A stretch of DNA of 64,000 nt from Streptomyces sp. NRRL B-1140 (GTDB taxonomy: Bacteria; Actinomycetota; Actinomycetes; Streptomycetales; Streptomycetaceae). A model generated the notes under the pieces. That model was given only the letters and a program-made list of their open reading frames with translations, was not told where the DNA came from and did no database searches. Made by a program: the position numbers and the translations under genes. The stretch is taken from NCBI RefSeq assembly GCF_001280065.1, contig NZ_LGEA01000025.1, positions 62,001 to 126,000 of the forward strand, read 5' to 3'. This document shows positions 52,309 through 60,859 of this stretch, one piece after another (the stretch's first letter is position 1; each line of letters begins with the position of its first letter).

Positions 52309-52785
52309 TCACCCGCGGGCCGATCGCCCGATCGACTCCACCAGCGGCAGCATCCGGTGGGGCACGCGCTCGCGCAGCGCGACCTCGGTACGGGTGCGCA
52401 CCACTCCGGGCATGCTGATCAGCTTCTGGACGACGTCCTCCAGGTGCGCGTTGTCCCGGGCCACCACCCGGGCGAGCAGATCCCCGCCACCGGTGATCGA
52501 GAAGGCCTCCACGATCTCCGGCACCGCCGCCAGAGCGTCCCCCACCTCGTCGAGATGGCCTTGGGTGACCTCGATGTGGATGAACGCGAGCACGGGATGC
52601 CCGAGTGCGGCGGGGGAGAGGGCCGGTGCCGTGCCGGTGATCACGCCGTCACGCTCCAGCCGGTCGAGCCGGGCCTGCAGGGTGCCCCGGGCGACGCCGA
52701 GGATCCGGGCGTACTCGCGCACGCTCGTGCGCGGCTGCTCCAGCAGCAGCCGCAGGATGCGGGTGTCGAGCTCGTCCACGGGCAT
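52309..52785 (-). CDS. Lrp/AsnC-family transcriptional regulator
   Basis: 158 residues from MPVDELDTRI, preceded by GAGGAGG. Helix-turn-helix ILRLLLEQPRTSVREYARILGVARGTLQARLDRL (about 9-45) and a RAM ligand-binding domain (VLAFIHIEVTQGHLDEV; SITGGGDLLARVVARDNAHL) are clear. It lies 19 bp upstream of the HAD gene on the same strand, and is divergent from the FUSC transporter at 52984, which may be its target. Confidence 0.92.
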   Translation of the reverse strand: MPVDELDTRILRLLLEQPRTSVREYARILGVARGTLQARLDRLERDGVITGTAPALSPAALGHPVLAFIHIEVTQGHLDEVGDALAAVPEIVEAFSITGGGDLLARVVARDNAHLEDVVQKLISMPGVVRTRTEVALRERVPHRMLPLVESIGRSARG

Positions 52786-52983
52786 GGCGCCTCCTCCTCG
52801 TCCTTTGGCTCTGCCGCGGCCGTTCGCCGACCGCTCGCACTGGACCAATGGCCCAGTCTAGAAGGTGCCGGTTGAGCCACTGGCCACCGGGATGCTGATA
52901 TGGATGCGTCGATGGCGCTGCGGACCCCGCGGCGCCTTTTTCATGCGTGCTCATGGCCGGTGTGGCGAGAGGGGCGGTAAGCG

Positions 52984-54474
52984 GTGCTGAAGAGGGTGTT
53001 CATGGCTCCGGATCCGGGGCGGACGCGGCTGCGGTTCGCCGCGCGTGCCGTGCTCGGCATCACGCTCGCGGTCGCCGTGTGCGGCCTTGCCGGGCATTCC
53101 CTCGCGGGCGCCGTCACCGGCGGTCTCGCCGCCCTTCTCGCCCTGTTCACCGTCACCGACGCCACGGTCCGCGGCCAGGCCGTCACGACCGCTCTGCTGC
53201 CCGCCGTCGGCCTGCCCGTCCTCACGGCCGCGGCCGAGCTGCACGACCACCCGGTGGCCAGGGATCTGACCTTCCTCGCCGTCGTCGGAGCGGGCGTGTA
53301 CGCGCGCCGCTGGGGCCCGCGCGGGCACAGCCTCGGCGTCTTCGCGTTCATGACCTTCTTCGTGGCGCAGTTCCTCCACGCCACCACCGGCCTGCTGCCC
53401 CAGCTGTACGCCGCTGTCCTGCTGTCGGTCCTCGCCGCAGCCGCGGTGCGCTTCGGCCTCTGGTGCTACGAGCGCCGTATGCCCCCGCCGGCCGTGCCCG
53501 CTCCGCCGGCCGGCGCCGGTCTGGCCCGGGTGACCACCCGCCAGGCGATCCAGGCGACCGCCGGGGCCGGCTTCGCCCTCGTCGTGGGCCAGCTGGTGTC
53601 CGGTCAGCGCTGGTACTGGGCCGTCGGCGCCACTTGGTGGATCTTCGTCAACACCACCTCGCGCGGCGAGACCCTGGTCCGCGGCTTCCGGCGGCTGCTC
53701 GGCACGGTCATCGGCATCGCCCTGGGCCTGCTCGTGGCCGTGCCCGTGCACGGCGACCCCGCTCTCACGGCCGCGCTGGCCGCCGTCTGCGTGTTCGGCA
53801 TCTTCTACACGGCAGCCGTGTCCTACACCTGGATGATGCTCTGGGTCACCCTCCTCGCCGGACTGCTCTACGGCCTCCTCGGTGTGCTCGGCCCCGGACT
53901 GCTCGCCCTGCGGCTCGCCGAGACCGGCGTCGGGGCGCTCGGCGCGGCCCTGGCCGTGATCCTCGTCCTGCCCGTGACCACCCACAGCGTCACCGACGCC
54001 TGGATCCGGCGGGCCCTGCGCTGCGTGCACGCCTGCGCCGTGGAGACCGCACGGCGCCTGGCGGGCGCGGCGGACGCCGACCCGGCCCCGCGGGTGGCGG
54101 AGCTGGAACAGCTCCTCGCCCGGGTACGGCTCTCGGTCGCCCCGCTCGTGCACCCGCTGAACCCGATGCTGGGCCGCAAGCGGCGGGCCCGGCACGTGCT
54201 GGCCCTCCTCGACGACTGCGCCCGCGAGATCCGTGGCCTGGTCGCCGTCGCGGCGGACCCGGAGGCCAGCCACGACGCCCGTCTCGCCACGGCCTGCCGG
54301 CGGGTGGAGGCCGCTGTGGAGGCCCTGACCGAGGGCAGGGACATCGCGGTCCACGCGGACGGCCTGGCCCACGCGGAACCCGCCCTGGCCCATCTGCACG
54401 GTCTGGAGCGCGCCCTGGCCGATCTGGCCCGCCCCCTGCGCACCCCGTCGGGCTCCCCGCTGGTGGGGGCCTGA
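52984..54474 (+). CDS. FUSC-family membrane protein (aromatic-acid exporter-like)
   Basis: 496 residues from a GTG. Two bundles of hydrophobic segments (about 20-155 and 180-325) with RAVLGITLAVAVCGLAG and YWAVGATWWIFVNTTSRGETLVRGFRRLLGTVIG, the fusaric-acid-resistance/YccS type repeat, and a cytoplasmic helical C-terminus. Such proteins export aromatic acids or related organic anions. Divergent from the Lrp-type regulator (199 bp). Confidence 0.88.
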   Translation: MLKRVFMAPDPGRTRLRFAARAVLGITLAVAVCGLAGHSLAGAVTGGLAALLALFTVTDATVRGQAVTTALLPAVGLPVLTAAAELHDHPVARDLTFLAVVGAGVYARRWGPRGHSLGVFAFMTFFVAQFLHATTGLLPQLYAAVLLSVLAAAAVRFGLWCYERRMPPPAVPAPPAGAGLARVTTRQAIQATAGAGFALVVGQLVSGQRWYWAVGATWWIFVNTTSRGETLVRGFRRLLGTVIGIALGLLVAVPVHGDPALTAALAAVCVFGIFYTAAVSYTWMMLWVTLLAGLLYGLLGVLGPGLLALRLAETGVGALGAALAVILVLPVTTHSVTDAWIRRALRCVHACAVETARRLAGAADADPAPRVAELEQLLARVRLSVAPLVHPLNPMLGRKRRARHVLALLDDCAREIRGLVAVAADPEASHDARLATACRRVEAAVEALTEGRDIAVHADGLAHAEPALAHLHGLERALADLARPLRTPSGSPLVGA

Positions 54475-54603
54475 CGGAGAAGCGCGAGAGCCGAGCGCTC
54501 TCCGGCCGGCCGTGCCCGCTCCGCCGGGCGGCCCCGGTCCGGCGCGGTGGTGATGCGCGCTCGGCCGGACCGGGGGTCCGACCGAGCGACACGCCCTTGA
54601 CCG

Positions 54604-54619
54604 TATGGTCTAGACCGCG
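54604..54619. promoter_or_regulatory. DasR-like dre site
   Basis: TATGGTCTAGACCGCG contains the palindrome GGTCTAGACC and matches 12 of 16 bases of the dre consensus ACTGGTCTAGACCACT bound by the GlcNAc-6-phosphate-responsive regulator DasR. It lies 51 bp upstream of the lactonase gene, a good position for control. Confidence 0.65.
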
Positions 54620-54669
54620 CATGATCGACTGCGCGGCCCACCCGGCCGCGCGGACGAGAGGGGACAGCG

Positions 54670-55695
54670 GTGGCGGACGGCGGGCGGCGGGCGTACATCG
54701 GATCGTTCACGGCGGCCGGCGGCCCCGGCATCGTGACCGCGGAGGCCGACGCCGGCACCGGCGCGCTGACCGTTCTGAGCAGCGTGAACGCCGTTCCCGA
54801 CCCCTCCTGCCTGACGCTCTCACCGGACGGGAAGATGCTGTACGCGGTCAGTGAGACCGCCGAGGGCGCGGTGGCCGCGTACCGGGTGGGCGGGGACAAG
54901 CCCGAGCCTGCGGGGCGGCCCGTGCCGGTCGACGGCAGCGGCCCGACCCACCTCACTCTGTACGCCGGGCACGTCCTGACCGCCAACTACGGCTCCGGCA
55001 GCGTCACCGCCGTCCCCCTCCGCCCCGACGGCACACTCGCCCGCTCCGCGTCCCGTGTGCTCCGGCACAGCGGCGCCGGTCCGCACACGCCCCGCCAGCA
55101 GGGGCCGCACGCCCACCAGGTGCAGCCCGACCCGAGCGGCCGGTGGGCCGTCAGTGTGGACCTGGGCACGGACTCGGTGCGGGTGTGCACGCTGACCGAC
55201 GGCGCCCTGCACGTGCACCGGGAGACCGCCCTGCGCCCCGGCTCGGGGCCGCGCCACCTGGCCTTCCACCCGGACGGCCGCCACGCGTACGTCGTCAACG
55301 AACTGAGCCCTTCCGTCACCGTCTGCCGCTGGGACGCGGCGGAGGGCGCCCTGACGCCGCTGTCGGAAGCCCCGGTCCTGCCCGGCGCACCGGCGGGCGA
55401 CGCCTACCCGTCGGGCATCGCCGCCTCACGTGACGGCCGCTTCGTGTGGACCGCCACGCGCGGCGAGGACGTCCTGTCCGTGCTCGCCGTCGAGGGCGAG
55501 GAGCTGCGCCTCGTCACCACGGTGCCCTGCGGCGGCCACTGGCCACGCGCCCTCACCGCCGGCGACAACGTCCTGTACGTCGCCAACGAGCGCTCCGGCG
55601 ACGTGACCTGGTTCGCGGTCGACCCGGTCACGGGCGTTCCACGACGAGGCGGCTCGATCAAGGTGCCGGCGGTGTCCTGGGTGGCCCTCGGCTGA
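54670..55695 (+). CDS. Lactonase family protein (6-phosphogluconolactonase-like propeller)
   Basis: 341 residues, GTG start (GGGGACAGC upstream). Seven-bladed propeller of the YbhE/Pgl family: AYIGSFTAAGGPGIVTAEAD, DPSCLTLSPDGKMLYAVSE, HAHQVQPDPSGRWAVSVDLGTD, GPRHLAFHPDGRHAYVVNE, ATRGEDVLSVL. Family members hydrolyse sugar lactones such as 6-phosphogluconolactone; no signal peptide, so cytoplasmic. A DasR-like site in front suggests a link to aminosugar status. Confidence 0.88.
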   Translation: MADGGRRAYIGSFTAAGGPGIVTAEADAGTGALTVLSSVNAVPDPSCLTLSPDGKMLYAVSETAEGAVAAYRVGGDKPEPAGRPVPVDGSGPTHLTLYAGHVLTANYGSGSVTAVPLRPDGTLARSASRVLRHSGAGPHTPRQQGPHAHQVQPDPSGRWAVSVDLGTDSVRVCTLTDGALHVHRETALRPGSGPRHLAFHPDGRHAYVVNELSPSVTVCRWDAAEGALTPLSEAPVLPGAPAGDAYPSGIAASRDGRFVWTATRGEDVLSVLAVEGEELRLVTTVPCGGHWPRALTAGDNVLYVANERSGDVTWFAVDPVTGVPRRGGSIKVPAVSWVALG

Positions 55696-55732
55696 GGGGG
55701 GGGACCAGCCGCCCCACCCTGCCGGGCGCCCG

Positions 55733-55785
55733 GCAGGGGCGCGGGGAACTGCGCGACAAGCCCCCACGCACCCGCGGGACGCATC
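55733..55785. repeat. Interspersed Streptomyces intergenic element (recognised from memory)
   Basis: The segment around GGGGCGCGGGGAACTGCG at 55736 followed by GACAAGCCCCCACGCACCCG resembles a short GC-rich sequence that recurs in many intergenic regions of Streptomyces genomes. It can form GGGGC/GCCCC hairpins. Only one copy is present here, so the repeat status rests on recollection. Confidence 0.4.
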
Positions 55786-55862
55786 ACATCCCCGCTGCCG
55801 CCTCACGGCACCGGGGCCGGCCTGTGACAGCCGATCCCCGCGCGGCATCCCACAGTACGAGG

Positions 55863-55891
55863 AAGGCCCGCTCCCAACCGGAGCGGGCCTT
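55863..55891. terminator. Terminator hairpin after CbiX-like gene
   Basis: AAGGCCCGCTCC, loop of 5, then its perfect complement; 26 bp past the stop of the minus-strand gene and also downstream of the plus-strand lactonase gene. Confidence 0.85.
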
Positions 55892-55916
55892 CACGGTGTT
55901 GCGCGCGCCGCCGGCG

Positions 55917-56840
55917 TCAGCGCACGGGTGCGCTCTGCGCCTGCTGCGGCGCGATACCGAGCGCCGTCGTGTACTTGGCCAGGGCCAGCTTGCCGATCGC
56001 CGGGTACGGGCCGAGCGGCTCGGCGGCGGAGCAACCGGCCTCCTTCGCGGCCTCCTCGAGCAGGACCTGCTCGATCTCCGGGCCGATCAGGTACGGCGCG
56101 AGCGCCAGCTGCTGCGAGCCCGAGGAGCGCAGCTGCTCGGCGACGGACGCGATGGAGCCCTCCTGGTCCAGCGCCGCGGCCATCACCGGAACGGCGAGAC
56201 GCGCGGCGAGCAGCATGCCGGTGATGCCTGCGGCCTGCACGGCCTCGTCACCGCCCACCGAAGCGAGGATGATGCCGTCCGCGGCCGTCGCGACGGTGAA
56301 CAGCCGGGCACGGTCGGCACGGGCCAGGCCGGCCTCGGACAGCCGCACGTGCAGCGCCTCGGCGAGCAGCGGGTGCGGGCCGAGGACATCGGTCAGCTCG
56401 GCGGCGACCCGGCTTTCCATGAGGGCCTGGCGGACCTGACGCAGCAGCGAACCGTCCGGGCCGGCGAGCAGCGGCACGACCACGGCGACGGGACCGTCGG
56501 GCATCTTGACGTCCATGCCGGCGGCACGGGCCTGTTCGAAACGGGCCGTGCGCTCCTCGGCCGCGTGCACGAGGACGGCCTGCAGCGAGGGGAACTCCGC
56601 GTTGTCCCCGTCGAGGTACCCGATGCGGGCGTCGAGGCCGGGCAGCTCGGAGCGGGCGATGCTCACGACCTCTTCGGCGAGGCTGCGCGTGGTGTTACTG
56701 GGCGTCCCCGGCACGGCGAGGACGAGCGCGGGCGCGCCCTCGGGAGCAACCAGCGGCTCGGGACGGCGGTGCCGTCCGGGCTGGCGGGGGCGCGGCATTC
56801 GTACGGGCAGGCCATCCGCGGGCCCAGTGGGGGAACTCAT
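55917..56840 (-). CDS. Sirohydrochlorin chelatase-like (CbiX/SirB) protein
   Basis: 307 residues. After an Arg/Pro-rich N-terminus, residues about 40-290 show two half-domains of the CbiX/HemH-like chelatase fold: VLAVPGTPSNTTRSLAEEVV with AVVVPLLAGPDG, and ALAPYLIGPEIEQVLLEEAA. The metal-binding His of well-studied CbiX proteins is not obvious (the first motif reads AVPGTP rather than GHGS), so catalytic activity is uncertain. Streptomyces carry such proteins near siroheme or cobalamin genes, but none adjoin it here. Confidence 0.75.
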   Translation of the reverse strand: MSSPTGPADGLPVRMPRPRQPGRHRRPEPLVAPEGAPALVLAVPGTPSNTTRSLAEEVVSIARSELPGLDARIGYLDGDNAEFPSLQAVLVHAAEERTARFEQARAAGMDVKMPDGPVAVVVPLLAGPDGSLLRQVRQALMESRVAAELTDVLGPHPLLAEALHVRLSEAGLARADRARLFTVATAADGIILASVGGDEAVQAAGITGMLLAARLAVPVMAAALDQEGSIASVAEQLRSSGSQQLALAPYLIGPEIEQVLLEEAAKEAGCSAAEPLGPYPAIGKLALAKYTTALGIAPQQAQSAPVR

Positions 56841-56950
56841 GGCGCCGCATGTTACTGGCTTCCTGGGTTCCTCTGTTCGGGGAGGGTGCAGGTGAGCGGT
56901 ATCCGTCCCGTTTTGTCTATTGAGTTACGTACGGATCGGACGCGATCGGA

Positions 56951-57937
56951 TCAATCACCCGAACGGATGGTCACGGACAGCATCCTCTCGTCACCGGGCA
57001 GCGTGAGGGAACCCGTGCTCAGTTCCGCCGCGAGGCGCACCGAGCCGTGCAGCGGATCGCCCTCGGCCGGTACCCGCGGTGCCTGTGGGAGCCGCCGGGC
57101 CAGTTCCTCGTCCAGGGGCTCCAGCAGCGGGTCGCCCAGCTCGAACAGGCCGCCGGTGACGGCGACGCACGCCTCGCCGCCGGAGGGACACACGGCTGCC
57201 GCGGAGTCCGCGATGTGCCGGGCGGCGGTACGCAGGATGTCCGCGGCGACGGGATCCTCGTCCGAGCAGGCGGCCACGCGGGGCGCGAAGGAGGCGAGCA
57301 CGGCCGGCCGGTCGGGCCGCGGGTACAGCGCGCCGGGCAGCTTCGCGACCGGCCCGAACTGCTCCTCGGCGCAGGCCAGCAGACGGGCCGAGCCGTCCTG
57401 CCGCCCGTCGTGGGAGCGCAGCGCGGCCTCGAGGCCGGCCCGGCCGATCCAGGCACCGCCCCCGCAGTCGCCGAGCAGATGCCCCCAGCCGTCCGCTCGC
57501 CGCCAGCCGGTCAGGTCGGTGCCCACCGCGACCAGCCCCGTGCCGCCGGCGACCACGGCACCGGGGCGGGGCCCGAGCGCGCCCACGTACGCGGTCACGG
57601 CGTCGGCGGCCAGTGCGACCCGGCGCACCCCCCACTCCCGGGCCAGGGCGCCGGGCAGTTCGGCGCGCAGCCCGTCCCCCAGGGAGGCCATCCCGGCCGC
57701 ACCCACGGCGACGGTGGTCAGCGGAACCGCTCCCGCCTCCGCGGTCAGCGCACGCACCAACGGCACGAGCTGGGCCATGAAGTGCCCGGGATCGATGCCC
57801 CGCTCGCCCGTGCGCACCGGTTCACCGGACGCCCGGCGGGCCAGCGGGCCGCGCTCGGCGGTCCCGATCACCGCCCGGAGCCCGGAGCCGCCGGAGTCCA
57901 CGGCGAGAAAACCGGAGCCTTCCGCCGCCCCGGTCAC
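56951..57937 (-). CDS. BadF/BcrA-type ATPase, probable N-acetylglucosamine kinase
   Basis: 328 residues of the ASKHA fold: phosphate-1 loop [16 protein letters not shown], connecting motif [13 protein letters not shown] [11 protein letters not shown], phosphate-2 loop [14 protein letters not shown], and [20 protein letters not shown], the GD/GGxxIG region typical of the GlcNAc-kinase/BadF group. Start overlaps the uracil-DNA glycosylase gene order as a 4-bp ATGA junction at 57934-57937. Sugar specificity is inferred from family only. Confidence 0.85.
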   Translation of the reverse strand: MTGAAEGSGFLAVDSGGSGLRAVIGTAERGPLARRASGEPVRTGERGIDPGHFMAQLVPLVRALTAEAGAVPLTTVAVGAAGMASLGDGLRAELPGALAREWGVRRVALAADAVTAYVGALGPRPGAVVAGGTGLVAVGTDLTGWRRADGWGHLLGDCGGGAWIGRAGLEAALRSHDGRQDGSARLLACAEEQFGPVAKLPGALYPRPDRPAVLASFAPRVAACSDEDPVAADILRTAARHIADSAAAVCPSGGEACVAVTGGLFELGDPLLEPLDEELARRLPQAPRVPAEGDPLHGSVRLAAELSTGSLTLPGDERMLSVTIRSGD

Positions 57938-58620
57938 GGCAGGCGCCAGTCCACCGGTTGGCCGCCCTGACGGATCAGCAGGTCGTTGGCCCGGCTGAAC
58001 GGACGGGAGCCGAAGAAGCCCCGGTCGGCCGACATGGGGGAGGGGTGGGCGGATTCGACGGAGGGCAGGTCACCGAGGAGCGGGCGCAGATTGCGGGCGT
58101 CACGGCCCCACAGGATGGACACCAGCGGCTTGCCGCGCCCGGCCAGGGCCCGGATGGCCTGCTCCGTGACCTCCTCCCAGCCCTTGCCCCGGTGGGCGGC
58201 GGGCTTGCGCGGCGCGGTGGTCAGCGCCCTGTTGAGCAGCAGCACACCCTGGCGCGTCCACGGCGTGAGGTCGCCGTTGGACGGCTGGGGGAGCCCCAGG
58301 TCGGCGTGCAGCTCGCGGTAGATGTTGACGAGGCTGCCGGGGAGCGGCCGCACCTCCGGCGCCACCGAGAACGACAGCCCCACCGCGTGTCCCGGAGTGG
58401 GATACGGGTCCTGACCGACGATCAGGACGCGTACGTCGTCGAAGGGCTGCTGGAAGGCCCGCAGGACGTTCGGCCCGGCCGGGAGGTAGGTGCGTCCCGC
58501 GGCGATCTCCGCGCGGAGGAAGTCCCCCATCGCGGCGACGCGTTCGGCCACCGGTTCCAAGGCCTTCGCCCAGCCCGCTTCGACGATTTCATGCAAGGGT
58601 CGTGGTGCCACGGGCGTCAC
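57934..58620 (-). CDS. ung: Uracil-DNA glycosylase
   Basis: 228 residues from the GTG at 58620 ([16 protein letters not shown]); the frame is open upstream but composition there is not protein-like. Family-1 UDG motifs: [17 protein letters not shown] with the water-activating Asp (the usual GQDPYH His is Pro here, common in actinobacteria) and [19 protein letters not shown] with the catalytic His and intercalation loop. It removes uracil from DNA. The downstream kinase gene overlaps its stop by 4 bp. Confidence 0.93.
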   Translation of the reverse strand: MTPVAPRPLHEIVEAGWAKALEPVAERVAAMGDFLRAEIAAGRTYLPAGPNVLRAFQQPFDDVRVLIVGQDPYPTPGHAVGLSFSVAPEVRPLPGSLVNIYRELHADLGLPQPSNGDLTPWTRQGVLLLNRALTTAPRKPAAHRGKGWEEVTEQAIRALAGRGKPLVSILWGRDARNLRPLLGDLPSVESAHPSPMSADRGFFGSRPFSRANDLLIRQGGQPVDWRLP

Positions 58621-58723
58621 CCTACTGCCGTGCGGACAGCGGCGATCAACCGGTGGCCAACGCCTGTGGGCACCCTCGCCTCCCGTCTGTCCCTCTGCCG
58701 CGTCCCCCGTCCTCGTCGTTGCC

Positions 58724-59812
58724 TCAGCCGACGAGCGCGGCCCGCACGCACAGCACGTCCGGCAGGTGCGAGGCGAGCTGCCGCCAGCTGTCGCCGTCGT
58801 CGGCGGACGCGAACACCTCACCGTTGCGGTTGCCGAAGTAGATGCCCGCGGGGTCGGCGTCGTCCGTGCACATCGCGTCGCGCAGCACCGTGCCGTAGTG
58901 GTCCTCCTGGGGCAGTCCCGCCGACAGGGGTTCCCAGCTCTTGCCCGCGTCCGACGTCCGGTAGACCCGGCACCGGTGGCCGGCCGGGACCCGGTCGGCG
59001 TCGGCGTTGATCGGGAACACGTACGCCGTGTCGCCCCGGTGCGGATGCGCCACGGCCGCGAAGCCGAACGTGGACGGCAGGCCCTCGCCGATGTCCGTCC
59101 AGTGCGCGCCGGCGTCGTCGCTGCGGTACACGCCCCAGTGGTTCTGCAGGTACAGCCGGTCCGGGGTGGCCGCGTCCCGCGCGACCTTGTGCACGCACTG
59201 GCCGAACTCGGGGTTCGGGTCGGGCAGGAACACCGCGGACACCCCGGAGTTGGAAGGTGCCCAGCTGACGCCGCCGTCCAGGGTGCGGAACACGCCGGCG
59301 GTCGAGACGGCGACCGTCACCGCCTTCGGGTCGCGGCGGTCGGTGAGCACGGTGTGCAGTCCCTCACCGCCTCCGCCCGGGACCCACTTCGAGCGTGTGG
59401 GGTGCTCCCACAGGGGGCGGACCAGCTCGAACGTCTCCCCGCGGTCCTGCGAGCGGTACAGCGCGGCCGGCTCGGTGCCCGCGTACACCACGTCCGGCTC
59501 GGCGGCTGCCGGATGCAGCTGCCACACCCGCTCCAGGGACGCCCCCGTGTCCTTGGGGAACTTGACCGCCGGGCGGGCCGGTTCGGTCCAGGTCCGGCCG
59601 AGGTCGTCGGAGTGGAACACGGACGGGCCCCAGTGCGCGCTGTCGCCGCCGACCAGCAGCCGCGGGGTCCCGGCCCGGGTGTCGAGGGCGACCGAGTACA
59701 CGGCCTGCGCGTTGAAGTACGGGCTCTCGTCGAACTCCCAGGCCCCGCCACCTCGCCGGCGCCCGATGAACAGGCCTTTGCGCGTGCCCACGGCGAGCAG
59801 TACCTCGGTCAT
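58724..59812 (-). CDS. BNR-repeat (sialidase/VPS10-like) beta-propeller protein
   Basis: 362 residues from [10 protein letters not shown], preceded by GGAGGTGAT. Asp-box style repeats ([40 protein letters not shown]) build a WD40/YVTN/BNR-like propeller. The N-terminal [16 protein letters not shown] is typical of an actinobacterial family often annotated exo-alpha-sialidase, but no sialidase Arg triad is evident and there is no signal peptide, so true sialidase activity is unlikely. Confidence 0.82.
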   Translation of the reverse strand: MTEVLLAVGTRKGLFIGRRRGGGAWEFDESPYFNAQAVYSVALDTRAGTPRLLVGGDSAHWGPSVFHSDDLGRTWTEPARPAVKFPKDTGASLERVWQLHPAAAEPDVVYAGTEPAALYRSQDRGETFELVRPLWEHPTRSKWVPGGGGEGLHTVLTDRRDPKAVTVAVSTAGVFRTLDGGVSWAPSNSGVSAVFLPDPNPEFGQCVHKVARDAATPDRLYLQNHWGVYRSDDAGAHWTDIGEGLPSTFGFAAVAHPHRGDTAYVFPINADADRVPAGHRCRVYRTSDAGKSWEPLSAGLPQEDHYGTVLRDAMCTDDADPAGIYFGNRNGEVFASADDGDSWRQLASHLPDVLCVRAALVG

Positions 59813-60091
59813 GCCGATCACCTCCGCGGCGTCGTCGTTGACGCCCTCGTCCCGAACACCGGCCAGTCTGCACCCGACCACTGACAGTCACCTCCGGAAC
59901 GGGCTGCGGCCCAGGTCAGCGGGGTGTCGGCGAGGGGGACGCGGGGTTTCGCGGGCCCCCTCGGCCGGGCGCGGCCGGAGCGGGAACCGCGGAGATCGTC
60001 ACGCCGGGTAGGTGCAGTGAGCATCCAGGGGCCGCCGTCCGTATGGGGAGAGCGGCGGGATGGTCGTGGGCTCGTGAGGAGGAGGCCTTCG

Positions 60092-60676
60092 ATGGCGTTA
60101 CGTGGTCCGAAGGTGTGGCTGTGGCGCTGGCGGCGCAATCCGCTCAAGCGCCGTGGCGACCGGGTGGAGGCCTGGGTCGTCCTGGGCATGTGGGTGTTCA
60201 CCGTGTTCGTGGGGACGCTCGCCGGGACGACGGTGAGCCGTTCCGTCGAGGACGGACTGGCCCGGGAACGCGCCGAGTGGCGTCCCCTGGTGGCACGGCT
60301 CGCCGAGCGCGCCCCCGGGGCTGCCTCCGAGAACGGCCGTGTGTCCCGCGTCGAGACGGTGTGGGCGACGGCACGGTGGAGCGCCGCGGACGGGTCCGAG
60401 CACTCCGGCCAGTTGCGGGTCCCGGCGGGCAGTGCCGTCGGGGCGCCGGTCACCGTGTGGACCGACCCCGAGGGCCGCCAGGTCACGAGGCCCGTCACCG
60501 AGCCCGAGGCCCGTGTACGGGCCTCGCTGATCGGGAGCGTGGCGGGCCTCTGCGCCGCGGCCGTCCCCCTGGCCGCCGGCCGTGCCCTTCGCGGTCGCCT
60601 GGAGCGCCGCCGCATCGACCAGTGGGGCGCGGAATGGGCCCGCTTCGGCCCGATGTGGGGGCGCACGACGGGGTGA
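60092..60676 (+). CDS. Rv1733c-like two-pass membrane protein
   Basis: 194 residues from MALRGPKVWL with GAGGAGGAGG upstream. Two membrane segments (AWVVLGMWVFTVFVGTLAGTTV near 30 and LIGSVAGLCAAAVPLAAG near 150) flank an extracytoplasmic domain with TVWATARWSAADGSEHSGQLRVPAG. Matches the Rv1733c family of actinobacteria, of unknown function. Confidence 0.87.
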   Translation: MALRGPKVWLWRWRRNPLKRRGDRVEAWVVLGMWVFTVFVGTLAGTTVSRSVEDGLARERAEWRPLVARLAERAPGAASENGRVSRVETVWATARWSAADGSEHSGQLRVPAGSAVGAPVTVWTDPEGRQVTRPVTEPEARVRASLIGSVAGLCAAAVPLAAGRALRGRLERRRIDQWGAEWARFGPMWGRTTG

Positions 60677-60859
60677 GCGACCGTGTCGACGCCCCTGTCC
60701 GGCCACCACTGCCCCTGACGGTCCGCATCGCGGGCGTCGGCCCGTCCCACTGTCCTGTCGGGTCATCGGCGGGCGTGGACCCTTGGTGCGGTCGCGTCCG
60801 GCCGCGGGCAGTGGTCGGCCTTTCCTGCGGTCCCCTCCGGCCATCGGCAGGTGCGGCCC

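Noticed and set aside
58724..59812. True sialidase
   Set aside because: Asp boxes are present but no signal peptide or visible Arg triad; only the propeller fold is supported.
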